Below are positions 1 to 5,391 of a DNA stretch of 6,579 nt, in pieces. Made by a program: the position numbers and the translations under genes. The stretch's first letter is position 1, and every line of letters starts with the position of its first letter. Source of the DNA: Acidobacteriota bacterium (lineage in GTDB: Bacteria; Acidobacteriota; Terriglobia; UBA7540); NCBI GenBank assembly GCA_021828245.1, contig JAKASC010000135.1:1-6579 (forward strand). Direction: 5' to 3'. The notes below the pieces were generated by a model that saw only the letters and a list, made by a program, of their open reading frames with translations, did no database searches and was not told where the DNA came from.

Positions 1-63
1 GGAGCGACCTGACTGGGACCGGAGCGGCGAGGGTGTTGCCGAGCACCTCGGATGGGATAAACC
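1..63. other. Sequence upstream of hisC, coding status undecided
   Basis: Plus-strand frames 2 and 3 are open from the window edge into hisC (frame 2 to a TAG at 107-109, frame 3 past 120). Either could be the tail of an upstream gene overlapping hisC. Neither short translation was recognisable, and no promoter is seen. Confidence 0.25.
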
Positions 64-1188
64 ATGCCAAGAAGTTCTCCTCTCAACGAGTTGCTGCTGC
101 CGTGGGTAGGACGGATTCGACCTTACCCTCCCGGTAAACCCATTGAGGAAGTCGAGCGTGAGCTGGGTCACACCGCCATCAAGCTCGCCTCAAATGAGAA
201 TCCCCTTGGCCCGTCACCCAAAGCGATTGAGGCCATCCGCGGCCGGTTGGATCAGATTCATCTCTATCCGGACGGGAACGGCTACTACCTCCGACAGCGA
301 TTGGCAGAAATTCATGAGCTCGACATGGGGCAGGTCATTCTCGGAGCCGGCTCGACCGACCTCATAGAACTGGTAGCCAGGACGTTTTTAACGGCTGGCG
401 ACGAGGCCATCACATCGGAATCTTCGTTCTACATCTATCGGCTGGCGATGGATGAGGTGGGCGCCCAGCGCGTCGAAACTCCTCTTGCCGACGAAGGTAT
501 CAACCTGACCGCCATGGCCCGCGCAGTCACGCGCCGCACGAAAGTGGTCTATATCGGCAATCCCAACAACCCCACGGGCACTTTGGTGACGGCTGAGGAC
601 ATAGACCGTTTTTTGAGCGCAATACCACCGAGCGTGCTAGTGGTGCTCGACGAAGCCTATTATGAGTATGCCCAAAGGCCCGGTTATTCGCACTCTCTTG
701 ATTACGTGCGTGAAGGCCGGAATGTGTTGGTGCTGCGAACCTTTTCAAAGGTCCACGGTCTGGCGGGATTGCGTATCGGTTACGGCCTAGGCCATGCCGA
801 GCTGATTGAGGCGCTCAACCGGGTTCGCTCCCCCTTTAACGCCAACAGTTTGGCTCAGGCGGCGGCACTGGCAGCCCTCGATGACCGGGAACACATCGCT
901 CGCTCGGCCGAATCGAATCGCCGGGAAATGAAGTTTGTCACTCAGGAATTGGCGTTGCTCGGCGTGCGGTACACACCCTCGGCCGCGAATTTCATTTTGA
1001 TGGACACGGGGCGCGACTGCGAGGAGGATTTCATGCGCCTTCTGCACCAGGGAGTTATCGTCCGTCCCATGAAACTCTATGGCTTTCCGACCCGGCTTCG
1101 GGTTACTATTGGCGCACGGCCGGATAATGAACGATTTCTCGAAGCATTGACCAAGGTGATGGCATTGCCGGCTGGCAACCGCCGCTGA
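64..1188 (+). CDS. hisC: Histidinol-phosphate / aromatic aminotransferase (class I/II, PLP-dependent)
   Basis: A 374-residue protein of normal HisC length. The family swaps the amino group between glutamate and imidazole-acetol phosphate in histidine synthesis in the cytoplasm, and many members also transaminate aromatic keto acids. Seen: SNENPLGPSP at residues 43-52, YPDGNGYYLR at 68-77, GAGSTDLIELV at 94-104, NPNNPTG at 166-172, DEAYYEY at 196-202, RTFSKVHGLAGLRIGYG at 225-241 and RLRVTIG at 344-350. By family knowledge N169, D196, K229 (Schiff base) and R237 bind PLP, and R346 binds the substrate carboxylate. ATG at 64 is the first start after an in-frame stop at 58-60; only a weak purine-rich stretch (GGATGGGA) precedes it. 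The CoA-binding gene follows after 56 nt on the same strand. No other histidine gene is visible, so a tyrosine/phenylalanine role is equally possible. Confidence 0.93.
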   Translation: MPRSSPLNELLLPWVGRIRPYPPGKPIEEVERELGHTAIKLASNENPLGPSPKAIEAIRGRLDQIHLYPDGNGYYLRQRLAEIHELDMGQVILGAGSTDLIELVARTFLTAGDEAITSESSFYIYRLAMDEVGAQRVETPLADEGINLTAMARAVTRRTKVVYIGNPNNPTGTLVTAEDIDRFLSAIPPSVLVVLDEAYYEYAQRPGYSHSLDYVREGRNVLVLRTFSKVHGLAGLRIGYGLGHAELIEALNRVRSPFNANSLAQAAALAALDDREHIARSAESNRREMKFVTQELALLGVRYTPSAANFILMDTGRDCEEDFMRLLHQGVIVRPMKLYGFPTRLRVTIGARPDNERFLEALTKVMALPAGNRR

Positions 1189-1244
1189 GAGGCAACAGGA
1201 ATCATCGTTCACTGAGGCGAAGGGGCGGGTTGGGAGGAGAAAAG

Positions 1245-1718
1245 ATGGCATCCACGGGTTTGTCCGGACACTCGCTGACTCATGCCTCGCGGCTGCGGCG
1301 ACGGGGCTCGCCGGATCTAATTTCGGCGATCCTGGAACGCTCCAAGGTGCTGGCCATTGTGGGCCTGTCATCAAAACCGATGCGTCCGAGCCATGGCGTG
1401 GCCGCTTATTTGAAGGCCCACGGCTACCGCATCATCCCTGTCAATCCGCACGAAGAGTCCGTGTTGGGAGAAAAAGCCTACCCCTCTTTGGAAGCAGTTC
1501 CCGATCCCTTTGACGTTGTAGTCATCTTTCGTCGGTCCGAGTTTGTTCTCCCCATCGTTGAAAGCGCCATTCACCGGCGAGCCAAGGTCGTCTGGATGCA
1601 GGAAGGCATCGAGCATGAGGCTGCGGCTCGCCGAGCCCGTCGCGCCGGCCTCGACGTCATCCAGGACCGCTGCATCCTCAAAGAACACGCCAAGCGTTTT
1701 GTTACCGAAGGCATTTGA
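1245..1718 (+). CDS. CoA-binding domain protein, YccU family
   Basis: A 157-residue cytoplasmic protein with a single Rossmann-like CoA-binding domain (CoA_binding_2 type, as in E. coli YccU). Its molecular role is not established in the family. Seen: AIVGLSSKPMRPSHGVAAYL at residues 37-56, which is the nucleotide-binding turn and first helix; IIPVNP at 63-68; VVWMQEGIEHEAA at 115-127; and the family signature DRCILKEH at 141-148. The first 23 residues are basic and look unstructured. An alternative TTG at 1230 would add five residues, but it overlaps the strong ribosome binding site GGGAGGAG (1232-1239). ATG at 1245 lies 5 nt after AGGAG (1235-1239) and is therefore preferred. It is probably in an operon with hisC, 56 nt upstream. 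It ends 5 nt from the stop codon of the convergent cytochrome gene. Confidence 0.9.
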   Translation: MASTGLSGHSLTHASRLRRRGSPDLISAILERSKVLAIVGLSSKPMRPSHGVAAYLKAHGYRIIPVNPHEESVLGEKAYPSLEAVPDPFDVVVIFRRSEFVLPIVESAIHRRAKVVWMQEGIEHEAAARRARRAGLDVIQDRCILKEHAKRFVTEGI

Positions 1719-1723
1719 ACGTG

Positions 1724-2908
1724 CTATGGCCCGGTCCGCGCTTGCCGCGAGCCCGCGTGGACTACCGGCATGTTGAATTTGGAATCCTGGATAGGGATGT
1801 CGAGCGAAACGTGCGTGAAGGTTTCCGTCATCCCGCCCTCGGTGGTGGTGAAGGTCACCTGATAAGGAATTTTGATTCCGTCCACATCGCGGTAATCGGC
1901 AAAATCTACCCGCGAAGGCAGATTGCCAACCGGTGTCGGGGTGAAGTGGGTCACGCGGAGCAAGAGGCCGGTTTGCCGGTCAAAGTAGAGCTGCTCGAAG
2001 GGGCCGCCCGGCGCGGAATGCGCCTCGAGGATATAAGTTTCCTGCCCTCCTATCTTCGCCGTGCCACGAACGCGCATATGCGGATAATCTTGGGCCACGT
2101 TGATGACGTCTAGATTGCCGTAGAAATTGGCCTGCTCGTGGATCTGTTCCGCATCGGGACCGAAAGCCGGCATAACGCCGCGTGGCGTCCGGATCCATGC
2201 GAGGGTGCCGTTGGTTCCTTGCTCGACGGTGCGTCCGTTGGGCAAGGTCACGACGTCAAGGAATTTATTGGGCGCCTTCTCATAAATCGTGACAGGAAGG
2301 GTGCGATGCGGCCCCATCGTAACGGTTCCCTCGAGAATACGCGTTGTAACTTTGCGCGCGGGGGCCTCACCGCCGATGGCGGCATCATAGGCGCCGAGAA
2401 CTTTGGAGGGCAGGGGCATGCTCTCGAAAGCGGGATGCGGTGGTGACGGCGGCGGGGCGAAACTCGCTTCAGCCAGAGCCGGCACCGAGCGGGGGTGCGG
2501 ATGTCCATTGTGGCAAGTCGCGCAGGTGACCACCAGCCGACCATGGAAATTGTTGTTGTCAATGGAACGCATCATCAGAACCATTTTGCGAGCCGTGCGC
2601 TTCGTCCGCTTGTCGTCGCTGGCAAAATCAAAACGCGGCGGCTGGCCCTTCATCACATGGCAGAAGGTACAGCGCACGCCGAGCGAGGCGGCGATAAAGT
2701 GCATCGCCGGGATAATTTGGGAGGCAGGAACCCCTTTGAATACCTTGATGTTTTTGTAATACTGCTCGGCGGTCTTCCCGGCCATGCTGATGGGATGCGC
2801 GGGCGCCATCGGTGCAGAGTTCTTCGCCAGCCCAGGCTGCGGGCCTGCGAAAGCTGTTCCGGCAAAAATCACGATGAGAGCAAAAAATTTCTCTAGACGG
2901 CTCGCCAT
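1724..2908 (-). CDS. Exported di-heme c-type cytochrome with C-terminal LolA-like domain
   Basis: A 394-residue protein. Residues 1-21 form a signal peptide: basic start, hydrophobic FFALIVIFAGTAFA, likely cleavage after AFA. Residues 45-135 resemble the photosynthetic reaction-centre cytochrome c subunit family and carry two CXXCH heme sites, C80-H84 (CTFCH) and C129-H133 (CATCH). M69 and M112 or M113 lie in helices upstream of these sites and are candidate distal heme ligands, as in that family. A Pro-rich linker (about 150-168) leads to residues 170-380, a beta-rich region (YFDRQTGLLLRV, VDGIKIPYQVTF) like outer-membrane-lipoprotein-sorting (LolA-type) folds. Periplasmic electron transfer is inferred; the partner is unknown. 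No photosynthesis genes are present and only two hemes are encoded, so it should not be called a reaction-centre subunit. Start ATG at 2908 follows a GGGAGGGA ribosome binding site (2914-2921), 5 nt away. Confidence 0.9.
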   Translation of the reverse strand: MASRLEKFFALIVIFAGTAFAGPQPGLAKNSAPMAPAHPISMAGKTAEQYYKNIKVFKGVPASQIIPAMHFIAASLGVRCTFCHVMKGQPPRFDFASDDKRTKRTARKMVLMMRSIDNNNFHGRLVVTCATCHNGHPHPRSVPALAEASFAPPPSPPHPAFESMPLPSKVLGAYDAAIGGEAPARKVTTRILEGTVTMGPHRTLPVTIYEKAPNKFLDVVTLPNGRTVEQGTNGTLAWIRTPRGVMPAFGPDAEQIHEQANFYGNLDVINVAQDYPHMRVRGTAKIGGQETYILEAHSAPGGPFEQLYFDRQTGLLLRVTHFTPTPVGNLPSRVDFADYRDVDGIKIPYQVTFTTTEGGMTETFTHVSLDIPIQDSKFNMPVVHAGSRQARTGP

Positions 2909-3182
2909 CGGTTTCCCTCCCCTACGAGTTCAAATGGATTTCCCGTAACCGGAAACAACATCTACTCCCGAAGCTCTTGGCCAAGCGCTTGGTCACGCTG
3001 GCTCCTACTGCGGGAGCTCTTGAGCTACTTTTCCGACCAACGTGAACGTTCCACCCTAACGAGCCGCAGCATAGCAAAAGTTCCATGACGTAGTCCAAGG
3101 AAAAATGGTTTCAGAGTTTTGCTGATGCGCCGACAGCTCAGCCGGGCCCTGACAAGGAGCGAGCCTCAGCGCAAGTCAAGAG
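2909..3182. other. Non-coding region upstream of the cytochrome gene, with palindromes
   Basis: No convincing gene is seen on either strand. The region contains the cytochrome ribosome binding site (2914-2921), a perfect 12-bp palindrome CCAAGCGCTTGG (2981-2992), a small stem GCTCC/GGAGC (3001-3005 with 3013-3017) and an 8-bp palindrome GAACGTTC (3044-3051). The palindromes lie upstream of the cytochrome start and could be regulator sites. I could not find a convincing -35/-10 pair. Confidence 0.5.
2981..2992. promoter_or_regulatory. Perfect 12-bp palindrome, possible operator of the cytochrome gene
   Basis: CCAAGCGCTTGG is a perfect dyad located 73-84 nt upstream of the cytochrome ATG on its template side. 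Position and symmetry fit a dimeric repressor or activator site, but no regulator gene is nearby and the motif matches no site I recognise. It could be chance. Confidence 0.3.
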
Positions 3183-3485
3183 CTAGCGGTAGCTTTTACG
3201 GGCGGGACGATGCACTTCGCGGAAGTGGTCAAGCTCCTGGTCGGAGACCGTGAAGTGACGGTCGAGCGGTTGGGCGGGCGTTTCCTGGAGGAGTTCGCGT
3301 TGCAGTTTCTGGTAGCCGATGGCGGCGCCGTCCTGGTAAGGGATGCGGCGCTCCTGGAAGGAGCGATTCGTGATGGTAATGGTGAAGTCCCGGGGCTGCG
3401 ATTGCGGAGCCAGCACGCGATAAGAGTAGTCGCGGCCGCGCGGCTTGACTTCAAATCCGGTGTATTGAATCAGCGTGGACAACAA
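3183..3485 (-). CDS. Small uncharacterised protein with TTG start, downstream of csp
   Basis: A 100-residue soluble protein that I do not recognise. It has no signal peptide, membrane segment or cysteine. The composition is protein-like: alternating hydrophobic strands (SYRVLA, FTITITN), then a charged helix (YQKLQRELLQE, about residues 58-68), then SDQELDHFREVH with a basic end. TTG at 3485 (a second TTG follows at 3482) is the only usable start, because an in-frame stop lies at 3495-3497. A GAGG ribosome binding site at 3493-3496 sits 7 nt upstream of it. The gene follows csp on the same strand after 63 nt, most of which folds into a strong hairpin, so it may be expressed by read-through from csp. 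An antisense frame (3210-3488, +) is also open, but it lacks a comparable ribosome binding site and its composition looks like a shadow. Confidence 0.6.
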   Translation of the reverse strand: MLSTLIQYTGFEVKPRGRDYSYRVLAPQSQPRDFTITITNRSFQERRIPYQDGAAIGYQKLQRELLQETPAQPLDRHFTVSDQELDHFREVHRPARKSYR

Positions 3486-3496
3486 TGATAATCCTC

Positions 3497-3550
3497 AAAG
3501 CGCGGCGCCGTGGGCGGGCTGTGTCGCCCGCCCGCGCCGTCCGTCGCTTT
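3497..3550 (-). other. Large GC-rich hairpin between csp and the downstream small gene
   Basis: The outer stem is AAAGCG (3497-3502) with CGCTTT (3545-3550). The middle stem is 3503-3508 with 3534-3539. The inner stem is GGGCGGGC (3512-3519) with GCCCGCCC (3526-3533), closing a 6-nt loop. That is about 20 base pairs with one 3-nt and one 5-nt bulge. On the minus strand it starts inside the csp stop codon and is followed by only three Us and then by the GAGG ribosome binding site of the next gene. It is therefore a poor intrinsic terminator, and more likely an mRNA-stabilising or expression-partitioning structure. Confidence 0.7.
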
Positions 3551-3755
3551 AGAGCTTGACGACGTTTTCAGCTTGCAGGCCCTTGGGACCTTTGGTCACC
3601 GTGAACTCCACCGTGTCGCCCTCAGCGAGGGACTTGTATCCGGTTGCCTGGATGGCGGAGTGGTGGACGAAAACATCGTCCCCCGTGGCGCGCTGGATGA
3701 ACCCGTAACCTTTCTCGTTGTTAAACCACTTGACCTTGCCTTGTTCACTTGCCAT
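3549..3755 (-). CDS. csp: Cold-shock protein, CspA family
   Basis: A 68-residue protein, the standard size for a single cold-shock domain (OB fold). It binds single-stranded RNA and DNA in the cytoplasm; family members melt RNA secondary structure, and some E. coli members act as transcription antiterminators. Seen: RNP1 motif KGYGFIQ at residues 15-21, preceded by GKVKWFN (6-12); RNP2 motif DVFVHHSAI at 27-35; then EGDTVEF (45-51) and GPKGLQAENV (57-66). The frame is open as far as 3875, but that extension crosses a terminator hairpin and is not family-like. ATG at 3755 gives the family N-terminus MASEQGKVKWF and has an AAGGAA ribosome binding site (3766-3771) 10 nt upstream in an A-rich, unstructured stretch. 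A promoter at 3897-3925 and a terminator-bearing leader suggest attenuation. Confidence 0.96.
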   Translation of the reverse strand: MASEQGKVKWFNNEKGYGFIQRATGDDVFVHHSAIQATGYKSLAEGDTVEFTVTKGPKGLQAENVVKL

Positions 3756-3814
3756 ATTCGTTTTGTTCCTTTTCGTTGTTGAATTTTCTTGTTCCGCTCT
3801 CGCAACCACTCGCC

Positions 3815-3853
3815 AAAAACAAAAAGGCCACAAAATCAGAGATTCTGTGGCCT
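3815..3853 (-). terminator. Intrinsic terminator inside the csp leader
   Basis: On the minus strand the stem AGGCCACAGAATC pairs with GATTTTGTGGCCT (3825-3837 with 3841-3853), closing a 3-nt UCU loop. It is immediately followed by a U-rich tract, UUUUUGUUUUU (3825 down to 3815). The one non-Watson-Crick position is G-U in minus-strand RNA but A-C on the plus strand, so the minus-strand RNA is the better-paired form. It lies 60 nt before the csp start and about 100 nt after the stop of the membrane-protein gene. It could end that gene's transcript, attenuate csp, or do both. Confidence 0.85.
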
Positions 3854-3880
3854 CGCGGTTAAGGTAACCGGTCACAAAAA
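3842..3880 (-). promoter_or_regulatory. Candidate antiterminator structure in the csp leader
   Basis: Leader segment UUUUGUGACC (3879 down to 3870, minus strand) can pair with GGCCACAGAA (3852 down to 3843), the 5' arm of the terminator stem. Nine of ten positions pair, including one G-U. The enclosed 17 nt contain a small hairpin, GGUUA-CCU-UAACC (3857-3869). The terminator and this structure exclude each other. This is inferred from pairing by eye, without energy calculation. Confidence 0.45.
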
Positions 3881-3896
3881 CTGATCAAGCACCCTC

Positions 3897-3925
3897 AGTA
3901 TATCGCATTCCGCCCGGGCACGCAA
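3897..3925 (-). promoter_or_regulatory. Sigma70-type promoter of csp
   Basis: On the minus strand, -35 TTGCGT (3920-3925) and -10 TATACT (3897-3902) are separated by exactly 17 bp. The predicted start is near 3890, which gives an approximately 135-nt leader to the csp ATG. That is long, as is usual for cold-shock mRNAs. The promoter lies in the gap after the membrane-protein gene, upstream of the terminator at 3815-3853. Confidence 0.65.
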
Positions 3926-3953
3926 CCGGAAATTGTCGTCGGGCGCGCGACCG

Positions 3954-4679
3954 TCAGAGCGGCTTGGGCGGATTGAACTCCCTCGCCCCGACGTAGCGCT
4001 CCGCAAAGCCCGGATCGAGGCTCTTGAGGAAGTAGCTGTACTCGTTGAGAAACGTCACAAAACGCTCGCGGCAGGCGTTCAGGCTGCTTCGGGTTGAGTC
4101 GGTAAGCTGGCTGCGAAGCTCCTGCGGCGGGCTTTGAAAAATGGGATAGAGGCAGGAGTTGTTGTACTGCAAGACGAGCGTGCTCAAGTCGGCATTGCAG
4201 GCTCGAAAGGCCGCGAGGCTTGGCTTTTCAGTGTCAACATCACCGCTGAGGTTCCAATAGAAACTTAGTAACAGATTGGCGCTTGGGACGCCGAGCAGCC
4301 GACGCAAATCGTCGCCCCCGCGAAAGACCTCGGTCCGGAGGACGTACTCCAGCGAGTCGCCGCCCCGGTCGTTGACGAACCGCTCGAAGTCTTTAACAAA
4401 TTGCCGAAGCTGCGCGAAGGCCTGCCGAGCCAGGCGCTCGTCGCGGCGGGCTTGGCGGCGGCGCTTGAGCCAGGGCGAAACCTGCGGATAAAAGCCGATG
4501 AGCAGAGACACAAAAGCCAGGCCGAGCAACGACCACATGAGCGCCGGCTGCTGCTGGGATTGCGTGGCAATCAGGGTCACGAGGGCGAGCACCGGAACGG
4601 CCAGCTTGGTGATGTAATCGAGGACCGAATACCCGCGTGAACTTTCCGCTTCGCCGGGCGGGGTGGGAAAAAGACTCAT
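3954..4679 (-). CDS. Uncharacterised membrane protein with two N-terminal TM helices and a cytoplasmic helical domain
   Basis: A 241-residue protein that I do not recognise. Residues 1-20 are polar. Two hydrophobic segments follow at about 23-39 (ITKLAVPVLALVTLIAT) and 47-64 (LMWSLLGLAFVSLLIGFY), joined by a short SQQQP loop. A strongly basic stretch (KRRRQARRDERLAR, 72-85) follows, so by the positive-inside rule both termini are probably cytoplasmic. The remaining 155 or so residues look mainly alpha-helical and contain three cysteines (C161, C176, C203) and no obvious catalytic motif. The start is well supported: ATG at 4679 has AGGAGG (4687-4692) 7 nt upstream. A promoter at 4778-4806 and a hairpin leader precede it. 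It reads toward csp and probably ends at the terminator 100 nt downstream. Confidence 0.8.
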   Translation of the reverse strand: MSLFPTPPGEAESSRGYSVLDYITKLAVPVLALVTLIATQSQQQPALMWSLLGLAFVSLLIGFYPQVSPWLKRRRQARRDERLARQAFAQLRQFVKDFERFVNDRGGDSLEYVLRTEVFRGGDDLRRLLGVPSANLLLSFYWNLSGDVDTEKPSLAAFRACNADLSTLVLQYNNSCLYPIFQSPPQELRSQLTDSTRSSLNACRERFVTFLNEYSYFLKSLDPGFAERYVGAREFNPPKPL

Positions 4680-4716
4680 GTCGGCGCCTCCTGCTGAAGA
4701 CTGCGATATTTCGTCG

Positions 4717-4748
4717 CCATGAACCCGGCAAACGTGCGGGGTTCATGG
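4717..4748. repeat. Perfect 10-bp inverted repeat (hairpin) in the leader of the membrane-protein gene
   Basis: CCATGAACCC (4717-4726) pairs with GGGTTCATGG (4739-4748). The inner part can add GCA/TGC around an AACG tetraloop after one mismatch. No U tract follows on either strand, so it is not an intrinsic terminator. It lies 25 nt upstream of the AGGAGG ribosome binding site at 4687-4692, within the inferred 5' untranslated region. It may be a regulatory or stabilising structure, or an IS-related scar. Confidence 0.6.
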
Positions 4749-4777
4749 TCTGGATGAGCCTCCGAAGCTCAACGTGA

Positions 4778-4806
4778 ATCATACCGGGCGGGGTCGGGTT
4801 TGGCAA
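4778..4806 (-). promoter_or_regulatory. Sigma70-type promoter of the membrane-protein gene
   Basis: On the minus strand, -35 TTGCCA (4801-4806) and -10 TATGAT (4778-4783) are 17 bp apart, each one base off consensus. The predicted start is near 4771, giving a leader of about 90 nt. It lies in or at the very edge of the transposase relic, so its sequence may derive from the insertion. Confidence 0.55.
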
Positions 4807-4818
4807 ACGGCGCGGTCG

Positions 4819-5022
4819 CGTCGGCCGCACGCGGCGCAGAACAACCCGAACCGATCGAGCGCGGTGGATGCACGAACCAGCGGTCAGGCGGGTTACGCGA
4901 TCAGTCAGAGGAAGCGCCATCCTATCGAAGAAATTTTCGGCTGGATGGAGACGGTTGGGCTGGTGCGGAGGGTGGGGCAGAGAGGCCGAAAGCGGACGGA
5001 ACTCTGCTCTCGGCTGACATGA
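4819..5022 (+). pseudogene. Decayed C-terminal fragment of an IS5-type DDE transposase
   Basis: The frame reads RPHAAQNN...RSSAVDARTSGQAGYAISQRK...IEEIFGWMETVGLVRRVGQRG, which matches from memory the C-terminal catalytic region of IS5-type transposases (family pattern PHVAQN...SAIDGRTTRHPGYAISQR...IEEVFGWxKTVG). The catalytic Glu of the DDE triad is retained in IEEIFGW, but the lysine expected seven residues later is Glu (WMET), and the chain stops at 5020-5022 before the usual YNLxR tail. Only about 65 residues of a protein normally over 300 long remain. There is no start with a ribosome binding site, and the upstream frame stops at 4720-4722. It cannot transpose. No terminal inverted repeats or target duplications were recognised. 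Confidence 0.75.
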
Positions 5023-5142
5023 GCAGCCCTCCCAGACAAAATCTGAGCGGCCACCCGCAATACGCTTGCGGCGCCTGCGCCTTGGGCCGCGCTCAACCGG
5101 CGCACGCCACCTTCAAACTGGGGGAGCAAGTTTTCTGCCTCG
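5023..5142. other. Spacer between transposase relic and tRNA promoter
   Basis: I see no gene, terminator or strong repeat here. It may include the far end of the decayed insertion sequence, but no terminal repeat was recognised. Confidence 0.4.
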
Positions 5143-5172
5143 TTGACAGGGCAGGGGGTGGGTTTCTATAAT
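5143..5172 (+). promoter_or_regulatory. Consensus sigma70 promoter of the tRNA operon
   Basis: A perfect -35 TTGACA (5143-5148) and a perfect -10 TATAAT (5167-5172) are separated by 18 bp. The predicted start is near 5179, about 36 nt before tRNA-Gly. The GC-rich stretch after the -10 (CCCGTGTGG) resembles the discriminator of stringently controlled stable-RNA promoters, so growth-rate control is plausible. Confidence 0.85.
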
Positions 5173-5214
5173 CCCGTGTGGGGTTGCGGGACGGGGTCCT
5201 GCAGCCAGTTCCGA

Positions 5215-5289
<75 letters not shown>

Positions 5290-5316
5290 TAGCTTTCTGG
5301 AACCGAGGGCAAACCG

Positions 5317-5391
5317 GGCGCGGTACCCAAGTGGTAAGGGAGAGGTCTGCAAAACCTTTATGCGGGAGTTCGATTCTCCCCCGCGCCTCCA
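5317..5391 (+). tRNA. tRNA-Cys (anticodon GCA)
   Basis: A complete cloverleaf with encoded CCA. Acceptor GGCGCGG (5317-5323) pairs with CCGCGCC (5381-5387); U5388 is the discriminator, matching the known cysteinyl-tRNA synthetase identity element U73. The anticodon loop CTGCAAA carries GCA at 5349-5351. The T arm GGGAG-TTCGATT-CTCCC is perfect. It is co-transcribed with tRNA-Gly from the promoter at 5143-5172. No clear intrinsic terminator follows it. Confidence 0.98.

Noticed and set aside
1230..1244. TTG start for the CoA-binding protein
   Set aside because: The codon lies inside the ribosome binding site that serves ATG at 1245, so translation cannot reasonably start there.
3210..3488. 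Plus-strand 92-residue frame opposite the small minus-strand gene
   Set aside because: It mirrors the codon pattern of the minus-strand frame, lacks a good ribosome binding site, and would be an isolated gene against the local direction of transcription.
3756..3875. N-terminal extension of the cold-shock protein to 108 residues
   Set aside because: The added 40 residues cross a terminator hairpin, do not resemble the family, and have no ribosome binding site. ATG at 3755 gives the canonical 68-residue protein.
4393..4920. Minus-strand 175-residue frame overlapping the membrane-protein gene
   Set aside because: Arg/Pro-rich shadow composition with no domain. It overlaps a gene with a clear AGGAGG site and two TM helices.
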